A stretch of 64,000 bases of DNA. Origin: Agromyces atrinae (lineage in GTDB: Bacteria > Actinomycetota > Actinomycetes > Actinomycetales > Microbacteriaceae). Positions within the stretch are counted from its first letter, which is position 1. Every line of letters starts with the position of its first letter. Of this stretch, positions 31,795 through 41,140 are shown one piece after another. The translations under genes and the position numbers were made by a program. The notes under the pieces were generated by a model. That model was not told the DNA's origin. It made no database searches and saw only the letters and a list, made by a program, of their open reading frames with translations. The DNA is taken from positions 2,666,001 to 2,730,000 of the forward strand of contig NZ_JACCBI010000001.1 in NCBI RefSeq assembly GCF_013407835.1, written 5' to 3'.

Positions 31795-32564
31795 CCGTCG
31801 CTCGATCGCAGCAGGTAGCCGACGCCGCGCACCGTGTGGATCATCGGGGGCCGGTCGGCGTCGATCTTCTTCCGCAGGTACGAGACGTAGAGGTCGACGA
31901 TGCTCGCCTTGCCGGCGAAGTCGTAGTTCCACACCCGATCGAGGATCTGAGCGCGCGTGAGCACGCGGCGGGGGTTCCGCATGAAGTGGCGCAGCAGCTC
32001 GAACTCGGTCGAGGTGAGGTTGATGACCTCGCCGCCGCGCTGCACCTCGTAGCTCGACTCGTCGAGCCACAGGTCGCCGACGACGAGCCTCTCGTCGCTC
32101 TCCTCCGCGGTGTTGGCGAGGCGTCGCAAGAGGCCGCGGAGGCGGGCGACGAGCTCTTCGAGGTTGAACGGCTTCGTCATGTAGTCGTCGCCGCCGGCCG
32201 TGAGGCCGATGATGCGGTCGTCGACCGAGTCGCGGGCGGTGAGGAAGAGCACGGGCGTGCCGTCGTCGTACTGGCGCAGCGTGCGCAGCACGCTCAGGCC
32301 GTCGGTGTCGGGCAGCATGACGTCGAGCACGACGACGTCGGGGCGGTCGGCACGGTACCGCTCGATCGCCTCACGGCCGGTCGCGGCGGTGTCGACGAGC
32401 CAGCCCTCGTAGCCGAGTGCGAGGCTCACGAGGTTCGTGAGAGCCGGTTCGTCGTCGACGAGGAGGACCTTGACGGGCGAGCCGTCGGGCCGGTGAATGC
32501 GGGGTAGTTTGGCGAGGACCGCCCGTCGCCGGCCGGAGTCCGCGACCAGATCGGGAATGTCCAC
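31791..32564 (-). CDS. OmpR-family response regulator
   Basis: A 257-aa regulator. The receiver domain has DDEP (37-40), the phosphoacceptor Asp81 in VVVLDVMLPD and Lys131 in TKPF. The C-terminal winged helix carries LTSTEFELLRHFMRNPRRVLTRAQIL and RKKIDADRPPMIHTVRGVGYLL. The GTG at 32564 adds about 30 residues before the receiver; the exact start is uncertain. It begins the two-gene operon with the kinase. Confidence 0.92.
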   Translation of the reverse strand: MDIPDLVADSGRRRAVLAKLPRIHRPDGSPVKVLLVDDEPALTNLVSLALGYEGWLVDTAATGREAIERYRADRPDVVVLDVMLPDTDGLSVLRTLRQYDDGTPVLFLTARDSVDDRIIGLTAGGDDYMTKPFNLEELVARLRGLLRRLANTAEESDERLVVGDLWLDESSYEVQRGGEVINLTSTEFELLRHFMRNPRRVLTRAQILDRVWNYDFAGKASIVDLYVSYLRKKIDADRPPMIHTVRGVGYLLRSSDG

Positions 32565-32616
32565 TGGGGTATTATCCCGGTCACACCCCTATTCCGTATA
32601 GCTCAGAGCCACTCTC

Positions 32617-32652
32617 ATAAGAGACTCACATGTTCTCTTATCCCACACATGT
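32617..32652. promoter_or_regulatory. Operator-like repeats between the response regulator and GNAT gene
   Basis: ataagaga (32617-32624) and tctcttat (32634-32641) form an 8-bp inverted repeat with a 9-base spacer, followed by the palindrome cacatgtg (32645-32652). The site lies in the AT-richest part of the 179-base divergent gap. Autoregulation by the response regulator is possible. Confidence 0.4.
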
Positions 32653-32743
32653 GGGGTGTGCGTATGGTCTCCTTCATGAACGGGAACCACGCCGTACCGC
32701 TCATTGATGCATCGGTCGGGGGACGAGGCGCGGTGAGCCGACG

Positions 32744-33484
32744 ATGACCACGACTTCGGCACGACTCGGAACACGATCGCACATCGTGGCTCCGTCTTCT
32801 GAGAGCATCAGCGACGCTCTGCGCACGGCCCTGCGCTCCGCCGTGACGCTCGGCGGCCGCTTCCGCCGACCGCGGTTCCTCCGCGGGCCCCGCATCGAAC
32901 GCGCCGTCGTGGCTCGCGTCATCACGACCGACCGCCTCGTGCTGCGACCCCACCGTCGCGCCGACGCCGCCGCCTGGTTCGCCCTGCAGTCCGACCGCGC
33001 CGTGACGCAGTACCTCGACTGGCCCGAGCGCACCAAGGCTCAGTCGCGCCGTCACCTCCGAGACCGCACGCGCCACACGCGTCTGCTGCAGACCAACGAC
33101 TTCCTCGCCCTCGCGGTCGAGTACCAGGGCCGCCTCATCGGCGACGTCTCGCTCCACCTGCGTGATGTCGCGAGCGACGAGCGCTCGGCCGAGATCGGCT
33201 GGGTCGTGAGCCCGGATGTCGCGGGCAGGGGTCTCGCGACGGAAGCGGCGAACGCCCTGCTCGATGTCGCCTTCGATCAGCTCGGCGCCCGCTGGGTCAG
33301 CGCCGTCATGGATGTGCGGAACGACCGTTCGATCGCCCTCGCGCGACGCCTCGGCTTCCTGCCCGTCGGGCACCTCAAGGGCGACCTCGTCATGAAGCTC
33401 GCTGCGCCGACCGTCGAGGTCAGCGAGCCCGAGGTGACGGCTCCGGTGCACGAGTCGCGCGCGGCGCTCCGCCGCGCGGCCTGA
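32744..33484 (+). CDS. GNAT family N-acetyltransferase
   Basis: A 246-aa protein with an N-terminal extension of about 55 basic residues and a GNAT domain (about 58-215): TTDRLVLRPHRRADAAAWF, AEIGWVVSPDVAGRGLATEAAN (the acetyl-CoA loop) and RWVSAVMDVRNDRSIALARRLGF. It resembles RimJ-like acetyltransferases for proteins or small molecules. The 3' 65 bases overlap the convergent GT87-like gene. The long basic N-terminus is unusual and the start may be internal. Confidence 0.82.
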   Translation: MTTTSARLGTRSHIVAPSSESISDALRTALRSAVTLGGRFRRPRFLRGPRIERAVVARVITTDRLVLRPHRRADAAAWFALQSDRAVTQYLDWPERTKAQSRRHLRDRTRHTRLLQTNDFLALAVEYQGRLIGDVSLHLRDVASDERSAEIGWVVSPDVAGRGLATEAANALLDVAFDQLGARWVSAVMDVRNDRSIALARRLGFLPVGHLKGDLVMKLAAPTVEVSEPEVTAPVHESRAALRRAA

Positions 33485-34682
33485 CCTCGGCCGCGACCCG
33501 GGCGAACGCGATCCGGGCGAGCGCGAGCACCGACCATGCGAAGAGCGCCACGAGCATGGCGTTCCGCGCGAGCAGCACGACGGCGGGGACCGGCTCGAGG
33601 TCGACGAGCGGCAGGTAGAGGATCGGGAACACGATCGTCGTGAGCAGCTCGGCCACCGCGAGAGCGATCGCGACGCGCATCCACCGATCCCGCGCGACGA
33701 GCAGCCCGCCGACGACGACCGGCGCGAGCCACAAGAGGTACTGCGGCGATCCCACCTTGTTGAAGACGATGAGCGCGCCGACGAGGGCGAACGCTCCGAG
33801 GGCGACGAGATGCGCGCGCTCGGTCTCCGAGGCGACACGGCGCCGGGCGAGCACGAGCAGCACGGCGACGATCACGAACGCGACGACGAGCGCGGGCGTC
33901 GACGCGGCGACGGCGAGATGCGCGCCCGGACCGACGACCTCACGCGTCGCGAGCGCCTCGTTCTGATAGACCGACGCACCGGGAACCCCGAGGATCGCCA
34001 TCCACAGCCACGGCGTCGCGATGGGTGCCTCGACCTGCAGTGCTCGGTCGCCCTGGATGGTGAGGAACGTCGCGATCTGGCGGAGCCCGCCGAGCGACGC
34101 CGCGACGGCGAGGATGACGACCGTGACGGCCGCGCCCGCGGCGAGCACCGATCGGGCGCGCGCGAGCACGACGAGGGCTGCCGCGATGACGGCCGCGGGC
34201 CACACCTTGATCCATGTGGCGACCGCGAGCAGCACTCCCGCGACGGCGGGCTTCCGCATCAGGAGCGCGAAGGCCGCGACGACGAGCGGGCCCGTGACGC
34301 CTTCGAGCCGCAGCAGTGAGACCGGTGCGAGGAGGAACACTGTCGCGAGCCAGAACCACGCCGCGGGGTACGCGGACCGTCGCCGACCGCCCTCGGTCAG
34401 CACCCAAAGGGCCGCGCCGTTCGCTGCCGTGAGCATCGCGAGCCACACCGCTTGATAGAGGTACGGGCCGAGGAGGGCGGGCACGACGATCGGCAAGAGC
34501 GCGAGAAGCGGGTACACCCACGGGGCGTCGAGCCCGATCCACACGTCGTGTTCGAGCGCGCGCATCGCCCACTCGCGGTAGAGAGGAAGGTCGCCTTCCA
34601 CCCCGCCCGCGAGGATGAGCGGAAGCAGAGCGATCGCGTAGACCGCATGCAGCCCGATGAACCCCCACACGAGTGCGCGCAT
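33420..34682 (-). CDS. GT87/DUF2029-like membrane glycosyltransferase
   Basis: A 420-aa polytopic protein with about ten hydrophobic helices. The N-terminal Glu/Asp-containing loop (GGVEGDLPLYREWA) and VATWIKVWPAAVIA are typical of mannosyl or arabinosyl GT-C glycosyltransferases (GT87, DUF2029). The probable substrate is polyprenyl-phosphate sugar. Its 3' end overlaps the convergent GNAT gene by 65 bases, and the last ~25 residues are Arg/Pro-rich. Confidence 0.75.
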   Translation of the reverse strand: MRALVWGFIGLHAVYAIALLPLILAGGVEGDLPLYREWAMRALEHDVWIGLDAPWVYPLLALLPIVVPALLGPYLYQAVWLAMLTAANGAALWVLTEGGRRRSAYPAAWFWLATVFLLAPVSLLRLEGVTGPLVVAAFALLMRKPAVAGVLLAVATWIKVWPAAVIAAALVVLARARSVLAAGAAVTVVILAVAASLGGLRQIATFLTIQGDRALQVEAPIATPWLWMAILGVPGASVYQNEALATREVVGPGAHLAVAASTPALVVAFVIVAVLLVLARRRVASETERAHLVALGAFALVGALIVFNKVGSPQYLLWLAPVVVGGLLVARDRWMRVAIALAVAELLTTIVFPILYLPLVDLEPVPAVVLLARNAMLVALFAWSVLALARIAFARVAAEVRPRGGAPRATRAPEPSPRAR

Positions 34683-34752
34683 CCGGTCACCGTAGGGCCG
34701 GCGGGTGACGCGGGCGTGAACGCCCGGCGACCGATCCGCCTAGCATCGACAC

Positions 34753-35889
34753 ATGCCCCTCGACTTCGACAGCCTGCGCCGGTGGCCCGACGTCGAGGCG
34801 CCCGACCTCCTCGCGAGCGATGCCGCCGACCGCCTCATCCTCGACGAATCGGCGCCGTTCCGAGCCGGGCTCGGTGACGGAGCGCTCGCGATCATCGGCG
34901 ATTCGTACGGCGCGCTGACGCTGGGGGCGGCGGATGACGGTGCGACCGGCATCCGCGTGCACCAGGACGCGCTCTCGGGCGAGGGCGCCCTCGACGCCAA
35001 CGCGTACGCCGCCGACCTCGACGACCGGTATCGATCGTTCGACCTCGTGCCCGAGCTCGTCGCGGGGGCCGAGGTCGTCCTCGTGCGGTTGCCGCGCTCG
35101 CTCGACGCGCTCGCCGACATCGCCGATCTCATCGCGCGGCACGCGGCACCCGGTGTCGTCGTGATCGCGGGCGGTCGCCTCAAGCACATGACGATCGCCA
35201 TGAACGAGGTGCTCGAGCGCTCGTTCGGTCGACTCGACGTCTCGCTCGCACGGCAGAAGTCGCGCGTGCTCATTGCCCGGGAGCCGCGTGAACTCGACCC
35301 CTACGAGCGTGTGCGAACGGCGCACCATGACTCTCCGCTCGGCCCCGTCGAGGTGTGCGCCGTCGGTGGGGTCTTCGCGGGCGATTCGATCGACATCGGC
35401 ACGCGCTTCCTCCTCGAGAACCTGCCGACGACGATCCCGGGCGACCGGGCGGTCGACTTCGCGTGCGGTACGGGAGTGATCGGTGCGGCGCTCGCCCTGC
35501 GGCATCCATCTCTCGTCGTCGTCGCGAGCGACCAGTCGGCCGCCGCCGTCGTGTCGGCTCGCGCGACCGTCGCGGCCAACGGCCTCGAGGGGCGGATGAC
35601 GGTCGAGCGCGACGACGGGCTCTCTCTCCTTGCCGACGCGAGCGAGTCGTTCATCGTGCTCAACCCGCCCTTCCACGTGGGCGCCGCGGTGACCGGTGAG
35701 ATCGCTCCGAAGCTCTTCGCCGAGGCCGGGCGCGTGCTCGCTCCCGGCGGTCAGCTGTGGGCCGTGTGGAACACGCCGATGGGGTATCGCGCCGCACTCA
35801 ACGACCTCGTCGGTCCTACCCGGCAAGTCGCTCGGAACACGAAGTTCACCGTGACCGTGTCGGAGAGGCGTGAGAGGCTTGAGGTGTGA
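34753..35889 (+). CDS. RsmC/RlmG-like rRNA methyltransferase
   Basis: A 378-aa protein of the class I SAM-dependent methyltransferases. An N-terminal pseudo-domain precedes the catalytic domain (about 215-375) with [16 protein letters not shown] (SAM motif I) and the NPPFH motif ([11 protein letters not shown]) of N2-guanine methyltransferases. It probably makes m2G in 16S or 23S rRNA. Its stop overlaps the clpS GTG by 4 bases. Confidence 0.85.
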   Translation: MPLDFDSLRRWPDVEAPDLLASDAADRLILDESAPFRAGLGDGALAIIGDSYGALTLGAADDGATGIRVHQDALSGEGALDANAYAADLDDRYRSFDLVPELVAGAEVVLVRLPRSLDALADIADLIARHAAPGVVVIAGGRLKHMTIAMNEVLERSFGRLDVSLARQKSRVLIAREPRELDPYERVRTAHHDSPLGPVEVCAVGGVFAGDSIDIGTRFLLENLPTTIPGDRAVDFACGTGVIGAALALRHPSLVVVASDQSAAAVVSARATVAANGLEGRMTVERDDGLSLLADASESFIVLNPPFHVGAAVTGEIAPKLFAEAGRVLAPGGQLWAVWNTPMGYRAALNDLVGPTRQVARNTKFTVTVSERRERLEV

Positions 35890-36170
35890 CCCAGACGCTC
35901 GAATCAGTCGAGACCGCGCAGGCGGCCTCGCTCGCGACGCCCTGGATCACGATCGTGTGGGACGACCCGGTCAACCTCATGACCTACGTCACCCACGTCT
36001 TCCGCACGTACTTCGGGTTCTCGAAGCCCGAGGCCGAGCGCCTCATGATGCAGGTGCACACCGAGGGGCGCGCCGTCGTTGCGACGGGCAACCGCGAACA
36101 GATGGAGCTCCACGTCGAGGCGATGCACGGCTACGGCCTGCAGGCGTCGCTCGCGAAGGCCGATTCATGA
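35886..36170 (+). CDS. clpS: ATP-dependent Clp protease adaptor ClpS
   Basis: A 94-aa adaptor that brings N-end-rule substrates to ClpC/ClpA. Conserved features are [18 protein letters not shown] (substrate pocket Asp) and [27 protein letters not shown] start overlaps the methyltransferase stop (GTGA) and its stop overlaps the next ATG. Confidence 0.95.
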   Translation: MTQTLESVETAQAASLATPWITIVWDDPVNLMTYVTHVFRTYFGFSKPEAERLMMQVHTEGRAVVATGNREQMELHVEAMHGYGLQASLAKADS

Positions 36171-36640
36171 TCGTCGCCGAGAACGACGGTGGGGTGCGGC
36201 TGACGGTCGAACCCGTCGAGGCGATGATGCTCGCGACACTCGCCGAACAGGTCGACACGGTTCTCATCACCGACGGCGACCCCGCGCTCGACCGGCTGCT
36301 GCCCGACGCCTACCGCGACGACGTCTCGGCGTCACGCGAGTTCTCGCGGTACACACGCGAGGGCATCGTCGAGTCGAAGCGACGTGCGGCACGGGCCGTG
36401 CGCGACGCCTCGTCGATCGACGACGAGCAGGACGACCCCCTCACGATCGACCTCGTCGGCGACGACGCGTGGGTGTGGCTGCGCTTCCTCACCGACCTCC
36501 GCCTCATCCTCGCCGAGCGTCTCGAGTTCGACGAGTCGGGCAACTCGCAGGCCGACGACCCCGAAGATGCCCTCCTCGGCGCCTACGAGTGGGCCGGCTT
36601 CATCCAGGGATCGATGCTCGAGGTGCTCGAAGCCGTCTGA
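36167..36640 (+). CDS. DUF2017 family protein next to clpS
   Basis: A 157-aa product. DUF2017 proteins follow clpS in actinobacteria; here the ATG overlaps the clpS stop (36167-36170). Visible features are [16 protein letters not shown] and [20 protein letters not shown]. The function is unknown, perhaps linked to ClpS or the protease. Confidence 0.85.
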   Translation: MIVAENDGGVRLTVEPVEAMMLATLAEQVDTVLITDGDPALDRLLPDAYRDDVSASREFSRYTREGIVESKRRAARAVRDASSIDDEQDDPLTIDLVGDDAWVWLRFLTDLRLILAERLEFDESGNSQADDPEDALLGAYEWAGFIQGSMLEVLEAV

Positions 36641-36646
36641 GCAGGT

Positions 36647-37969
36647 TCAGGCCTTCTCGATCGACGGCAGTCGGTACGTTCCGTCGAGCACGGACTCGCG
36701 CGGCGAGTAGAGGCGGATCATCGGCCGGAACGGCGCGGCGGGCGCCGGCAGCCAGTTCGCGCGAGCATCGGCGTCGGTCGGCTCGTCGTGCGACAGGGTG
36801 AGTGTGATCGAGCCGTCGGCCGCGCGAACGATTCCCGGCGTGCGGTCGCCGACCGAGTAGCGGCCGATCGGGTTCGCGACGAGGTAGTAGTCGGGCAGGT
36901 CGTACATCGTGATCGACCAGAAGGCGTCGACGGGCGGAGGGGTGTCGAAGCGGATCGTGTAGGCCTTCGTGCCGTCGAGCGCGTCGCCGTCGGCGTCGAG
37001 GAAGGTCTGCGCGTAGGTCGCCTCGTAGCCGTGGTTGCCCCAGAGACCCACCTTCGCGGCGAAGGCCCGAGTCAGGAATCGCCGGGTCGGGTCGGTGATC
37101 GTCCACTCGGGGGAGTCGATCGTGCCGACGCCGAAGAAGTCGACGTTGTAGTCGAACGCGTGCGGCAGGCTCGACCAGCTCTCGCCCGGCGCGCCCGCTC
37201 GGCTCGCCGCGGCGATGAGGGCTTCGCCCCCGGCGGTTCCGGCGACGAGGCGCTCGCGGAGGTCGGAGGATGCCTCGACGAACGGTGACTCCGCGTCGGT
37301 GAGGCCGAGTTCGGCGAAGCGCGCGGCGTACTGGACGTCGCGTTCCGCGGGCGGATAGGCGAGGGAGAACGCGCGGGCCTTCTCCCAGAAGGCGAGGTCG
37401 GCGTCGACGGCGGCCGGCTCCACGACGCCGCGCGGCGGAACGAGCGAGCGCAGCACGGGCGTCACGGTGAGCTGCTCCTGCAGCGCGCGAACGGCCGGGA
37501 TGTCGTCGGTGCCGTCGCACGCGAAGCGACCGACGATCGACACGATCGTCGTCGGTGCTTCGATGCGGCGCGGGCCGCCGTCATCCGTCTCTCCGCCCGC
37601 TCCGGGAGGCACGATGAGGAAGTCCCCGCCCTGGTTGCCCGTCGCGCGGGTGCCGACGTAGGCGAAGTTGTTGGTCCATGCGTCGACGAACTGCAGGACG
37701 AAGTACCGGTCTCCCGTGGGCGGGACCGAGAGCAGGAGCGGCCCGTTCGAGAGGTCGAGCTGCGCGATCGAGTAGATCGTGTCGTTGTTGACCGAGACGA
37801 ACTTCTCGTTGTCGGTCGAGAGGCGGTCGCCGTGCGCGAACGTGTTGAACGGTGCTGCGGCGAGGGCGCCGAAACCGACGGTGACCGAGCGCTCGACCTC
37901 TCCCAGATCGAACACGAGCGGGAAGTAGTAGACGTAGGCCTCTGCGGCGAGGTCGTGTTCCACGGTCAT
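36647..37969 (-). CDS. DUF1254/DUF1214 domain protein
   Basis: A 440-aa soluble protein. DUF1254 lies in the N-terminal half (YVYYFPLVFDLGEVERSV, VSVNNDTIYSIAQLDLSNGP, FVLQFVDAWTNNFAYVGTR) and DUF1214 in the C-terminal half (FDTPPPVDAFWSITMYDLPDYYLVANP, RANWLPAPAAPFRPMIRLY). The family is common but its role is not known. No signal peptide is seen. The ATG at 37969 has GGAAGG upstream. It is convergent with DUF2017. Confidence 0.85.
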   Translation of the reverse strand: MTVEHDLAAEAYVYYFPLVFDLGEVERSVTVGFGALAAAPFNTFAHGDRLSTDNEKFVSVNNDTIYSIAQLDLSNGPLLLSVPPTGDRYFVLQFVDAWTNNFAYVGTRATGNQGGDFLIVPPGAGGETDDGGPRRIEAPTTIVSIVGRFACDGTDDIPAVRALQEQLTVTPVLRSLVPPRGVVEPAAVDADLAFWEKARAFSLAYPPAERDVQYAARFAELGLTDAESPFVEASSDLRERLVAGTAGGEALIAAASRAGAPGESWSSLPHAFDYNVDFFGVGTIDSPEWTITDPTRRFLTRAFAAKVGLWGNHGYEATYAQTFLDADGDALDGTKAYTIRFDTPPPVDAFWSITMYDLPDYYLVANPIGRYSVGDRTPGIVRAADGSITLTLSHDEPTDADARANWLPAPAAPFRPMIRLYSPRESVLDGTYRLPSIEKA

Positions 37970-38042
37970 CGTTCTGCCTTCCGATAGAGTTCGGGCACCG
38001 GGCTCACCTGCGACCCCGGGCAGTTCCTACGGAGGAGCGTAC

Positions 38043-39155
38043 ATGTCACTGTCGGCCACCCTCTCGCGCTTCCGTCAACGCCTCGATTCGAGTGCGACAT
38101 CGGTCGAGAACGTTGCACTCTACGTGGGCACGGGGGCGTTCATCGTCGTCGGGGTCATCGCTCTCTTCTACGTCGGCTTCACAGACATGCCCATCGCGGG
38201 CCCCGGCTCGCTCGGTCAGTTCGTCGCCTATGCGAGCGCGGCGGCCGCCGTCGTCGCGTTCGTCTTCGGGCGGCAGTTCTCGCTGAAGGATGACTTCATC
38301 CCCGGCATCCGGGGAGCGAAGCGGCACTGGGCGCTCCGTCTGCTCGACCTCGCCGCCGTCGCCTTCGCGCACGCCATCATCTGCCTGCTGCTGTGGGTCG
38401 TCGTCGCCGATGCGCTCGAGCGGGCCTTCCAGGGAGCGGTCGTCTACGCGCTCCCCGCGATCGTGCTCGCGGGCGTCGCCGCCGCACTGTCGGCGTACTT
38501 CGTCTTCCTCTCGTCGGTGAACCTCAACCCGCTCATGCTCTCGGCCGTGCTCGCGGTCTTCCTCGTCGTCGGCGCCTTCGCGAGCATGCTCACGGCGCAG
38601 GACCCGTTCTGGTGGAAGGAGAACCTCTCCGCCCTCGGCATCACGAACGACCTCTCGGCGTTCGCGTTCAACATCACGCTCATCGTCGGCGGCGCCATCG
38701 TCACGACGATCGCGCGCTACGCCACGGCCGACCTCGAGCGAGTCGATCGTGCGGAGGTGCGCGGCATCCGACTGGTGCGGATCGCCCTTGTCATCATCGG
38801 CATCTGCCTCGCGTGCGTCGGCATCTTCCCCGTGAGCGAGTTCTTCCTCATCCACAACACGGTGGCGACGGGGATGGCGGTCGTGTTCGCCGCGCTCGTC
38901 ATCGCGCTGCCGTGGATCCTGCCCTCCGTTCCGCGCCCGTTCGTGATCCTCGGCTGGGCCTTCATGGTCACGATCGCCGTGCTCGGCGTCTTCTTCGCCG
39001 TCGGCTATTACAACCTGACTGCGGTCGAACTCGTCGCGGCCGTGCTCATCTTCAGCTGGATCATCGTCTTCATCCGCACGTCGAGCGCGATGGCCTCCGA
39101 CAACCCGAAGACGGATGCCGACCGCGCATCGCTTCATGAGAGCGCGATCTCGTAA
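38043..39155 (+). CDS. DUF998-like membrane protein
   Basis: A 370-aa protein with about ten helices. NLSALGITNDLSAFAFNITLIVGG recalls the DUF998 pattern, and a soluble N-terminal segment precedes the first helix. The ATG at 38043 follows GGAGGAG. The function is unknown. It is divergent from the DUF1254 gene and precedes the alkylsulfatase. Confidence 0.68.
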   Translation: MSLSATLSRFRQRLDSSATSVENVALYVGTGAFIVVGVIALFYVGFTDMPIAGPGSLGQFVAYASAAAAVVAFVFGRQFSLKDDFIPGIRGAKRHWALRLLDLAAVAFAHAIICLLLWVVVADALERAFQGAVVYALPAIVLAGVAAALSAYFVFLSSVNLNPLMLSAVLAVFLVVGAFASMLTAQDPFWWKENLSALGITNDLSAFAFNITLIVGGAIVTTIARYATADLERVDRAEVRGIRLVRIALVIIGICLACVGIFPVSEFFLIHNTVATGMAVVFAALVIALPWILPSVPRPFVILGWAFMVTIAVLGVFFAVGYYNLTAVELVAAVLIFSWIIVFIRTSSAMASDNPKTDADRASLHESAIS

Positions 39156-39185
39156 TCCTTGCCAGCGCCGCCGCCGAGGGCCATA

Positions 39186-39204
39186 GTCGTTCGTAGCGAA
39201 CGAC
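39186..39204. promoter_or_regulatory. Inverted repeat before the alkylsulfatase gene
   Basis: gtcgttcg (39186-39193) and cgaacgac (39197-39204) form a perfect 8-bp repeat with a 3-base loop, 24 bases before the chosen start. It could be an operator or mRNA hairpin. Confidence 0.4.
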
Positions 39205-39227
39205 ACATGCACTCAGACGGGGGCGTC

Positions 39228-41099
39228 ATGAACAGCACATCGGCATCGCATTCGGTCGAGAAGGCGCACGAAGCGCTCCTCGACTCCCTCCCCTTCGACG
39301 ACGACGGCGATGTCGCCGCCGCGGATCGCGGCTTCCTCGGGGCTCTCGTGCCCGGGGTCGTGCGCGCGGCCGACGGCCGCGTCGTCTGGGACAACGACAG
39401 CTACGGCTTCCTCGATGCGCCCGCGCCGACGACCGTGCATCCGAGTCTCTGGCGGCAGTCTCAGCTCGTCGCTCGGCAGGGGCTCTACGAGGTCGTCGAG
39501 GGCATCTATCAGGTGCGTGGTCTCGACCTCTCGAACATCACCTTCGTCGAGGGCGATTCGGGTGTCATCGTCATCGACCCCCTGATCTCGACCGAGACGG
39601 CGGCCGCTGCCTTGGCGCTCTACCGGGAGCATCGCGGCGATCGCGCGGTCGTCGCCGTCATCTACACCCACAGCCACATCGATCACTTCGGCGGGGTGTT
39701 CGGGGTGACGACCCAGGCCGATGTCGACGCCGGTCGCGTGCTCATCGTCGCGCCCGAGGGATTCGTCGAGCACGCCGTCGCCGAGAACGTCTACGCCGGC
39801 ACCGCGATGGCCCGACGTGCGGGGTACATGTACGGTGCGGCACTCGAGAGAGGACCACGCGGCGCGGTGGGCGCCGGGCTCGGGCAGACGACGTCCACGG
39901 GCGAAGTGGGACTCATCGTCCCGACCCTCGACATCACGACGACGGGCGAACGCCACACGATCGACGGAGTCGAGATCGAGTTCCAGATGGCGCCCGGAAC
40001 CGAGGCGCCCGCCGAGATGCACTTCTACTTCCCGCGGTATCGCGCCCTCTGCATGGCCGAGAACGCGACTCACACACTCCACAACCTGCTCACGCTGCGC
40101 GGCGCGCTCGTGCGCGATCCGCACATCTGGTCGACGTACCTGACGGAGGCGATCGAGACCTTCGCCGGTCGCACCGACACGGTGTTCGCGTCGCACCATT
40201 GGCCGACGTGGGGCGCCGACGACATCGTGCGCTTCCTCTCGACGCAGCGAGACCTCTACGCCTACCTCCACGATCAGACTCTCCGCTATCTCAACCGCGG
40301 GTACACGGGCGCCGAGATCGCCGAACTCATCGAACTGCCTCCCGCGATCGAGAATGCGTGGAACGCTCGCGGCTACTACGGCTCGATCAGTCACAACGTC
40401 AAGGCCATCTATCAGCGCTACATGGGCTGGTTCGACGGCAACCCGGCACGACTCTGGCCGCATCCGCCTGAAGCGCTCGCGACGCGCTACGTCGACGCCA
40501 TCGGCGGCATCGACCGCGTCGTCGAGATCGCCCGCGCCGCGGTCGAGAGCGGTGACTTCCGCTGGGCCGCGACCTTGCTCGACCACGCGGTCTTCGCGGG
40601 CTTCGACAGCGACGAGGTGCGGCACCTCTACGCGGAGGCCCTCGAGCAGCTCGCGTACGGCGCCGAGAACGGCACGTGGCGCAACTTCTTCCTGTCGGGT
40701 GCGACCGAACTCCGCGGCGAGAATTTCGGAACGCCGACGTCGACCTCCGCTCCCACGATCCTCGCTCAGCTGACCGCCGATCAGCTGTGGGATTCGCTCG
40801 CGATCTCGGTGAACGGACCCGCGGCCTGGCATCTCGACCTCGCGCTCGACGTCTCGTTCACCGACCTCGACGTGAACTACCGCGTGACCCTGAAGAACGG
40901 CGTGCTCATCGCGATCGAGAAGCCCGCGAGTGACGGCGCCGAGGCGACGGTGCGCACGACCAAGGGGCGTCTGCTCGCGCTGCTGGGCGGCGACGTGACA
41001 TCCCCGGGTGTCGACATCACCGGCGACGCGACCGTGCTGCCGACCCTGTTCGGCGTGCTCGAGCCCGGCGACCCCTCGTTCGCGATCATGACGCCCTGA
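39228..41099 (+). CDS. Alkyl/aryl-sulfatase (SdsA-type metallo-beta-lactamase fold)
   Basis: A 623-aa enzyme. The binuclear zinc motif is THSHIDHFGG (147-156), followed by MAENATHTLHNLLTLRGALVRD and FASHHWPTWG, all typical of SDS-hydrolysing alkylsulfatases; a dimerisation domain and C-terminal SCP2-like domain follow. It cleaves sulfate esters to alcohol and sulfate. The ATG at 39228 has a G-rich ribosome site; an in-frame ATG at 39207 lacks one. No signal peptide is seen, so it is probably cytosolic. A SulP transporter gene follows after 41 bases. Confidence 0.92.
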   Translation: MNSTSASHSVEKAHEALLDSLPFDDDGDVAAADRGFLGALVPGVVRAADGRVVWDNDSYGFLDAPAPTTVHPSLWRQSQLVARQGLYEVVEGIYQVRGLDLSNITFVEGDSGVIVIDPLISTETAAAALALYREHRGDRAVVAVIYTHSHIDHFGGVFGVTTQADVDAGRVLIVAPEGFVEHAVAENVYAGTAMARRAGYMYGAALERGPRGAVGAGLGQTTSTGEVGLIVPTLDITTTGERHTIDGVEIEFQMAPGTEAPAEMHFYFPRYRALCMAENATHTLHNLLTLRGALVRDPHIWSTYLTEAIETFAGRTDTVFASHHWPTWGADDIVRFLSTQRDLYAYLHDQTLRYLNRGYTGAEIAELIELPPAIENAWNARGYYGSISHNVKAIYQRYMGWFDGNPARLWPHPPEALATRYVDAIGGIDRVVEIARAAVESGDFRWAATLLDHAVFAGFDSDEVRHLYAEALEQLAYGAENGTWRNFFLSGATELRGENFGTPTSTSAPTILAQLTADQLWDSLAISVNGPAAWHLDLALDVSFTDLDVNYRVTLKNGVLIAIEKPASDGAEATVRTTKGRLLALLGGDVTSPGVDITGDATVLPTLFGVLEPGDPSFAIMTP

Positions 41100-41140
41100 C
41101 CCGCCGACAGTCACTCGAGCCAGCTGAAGGAGGGGACCTG

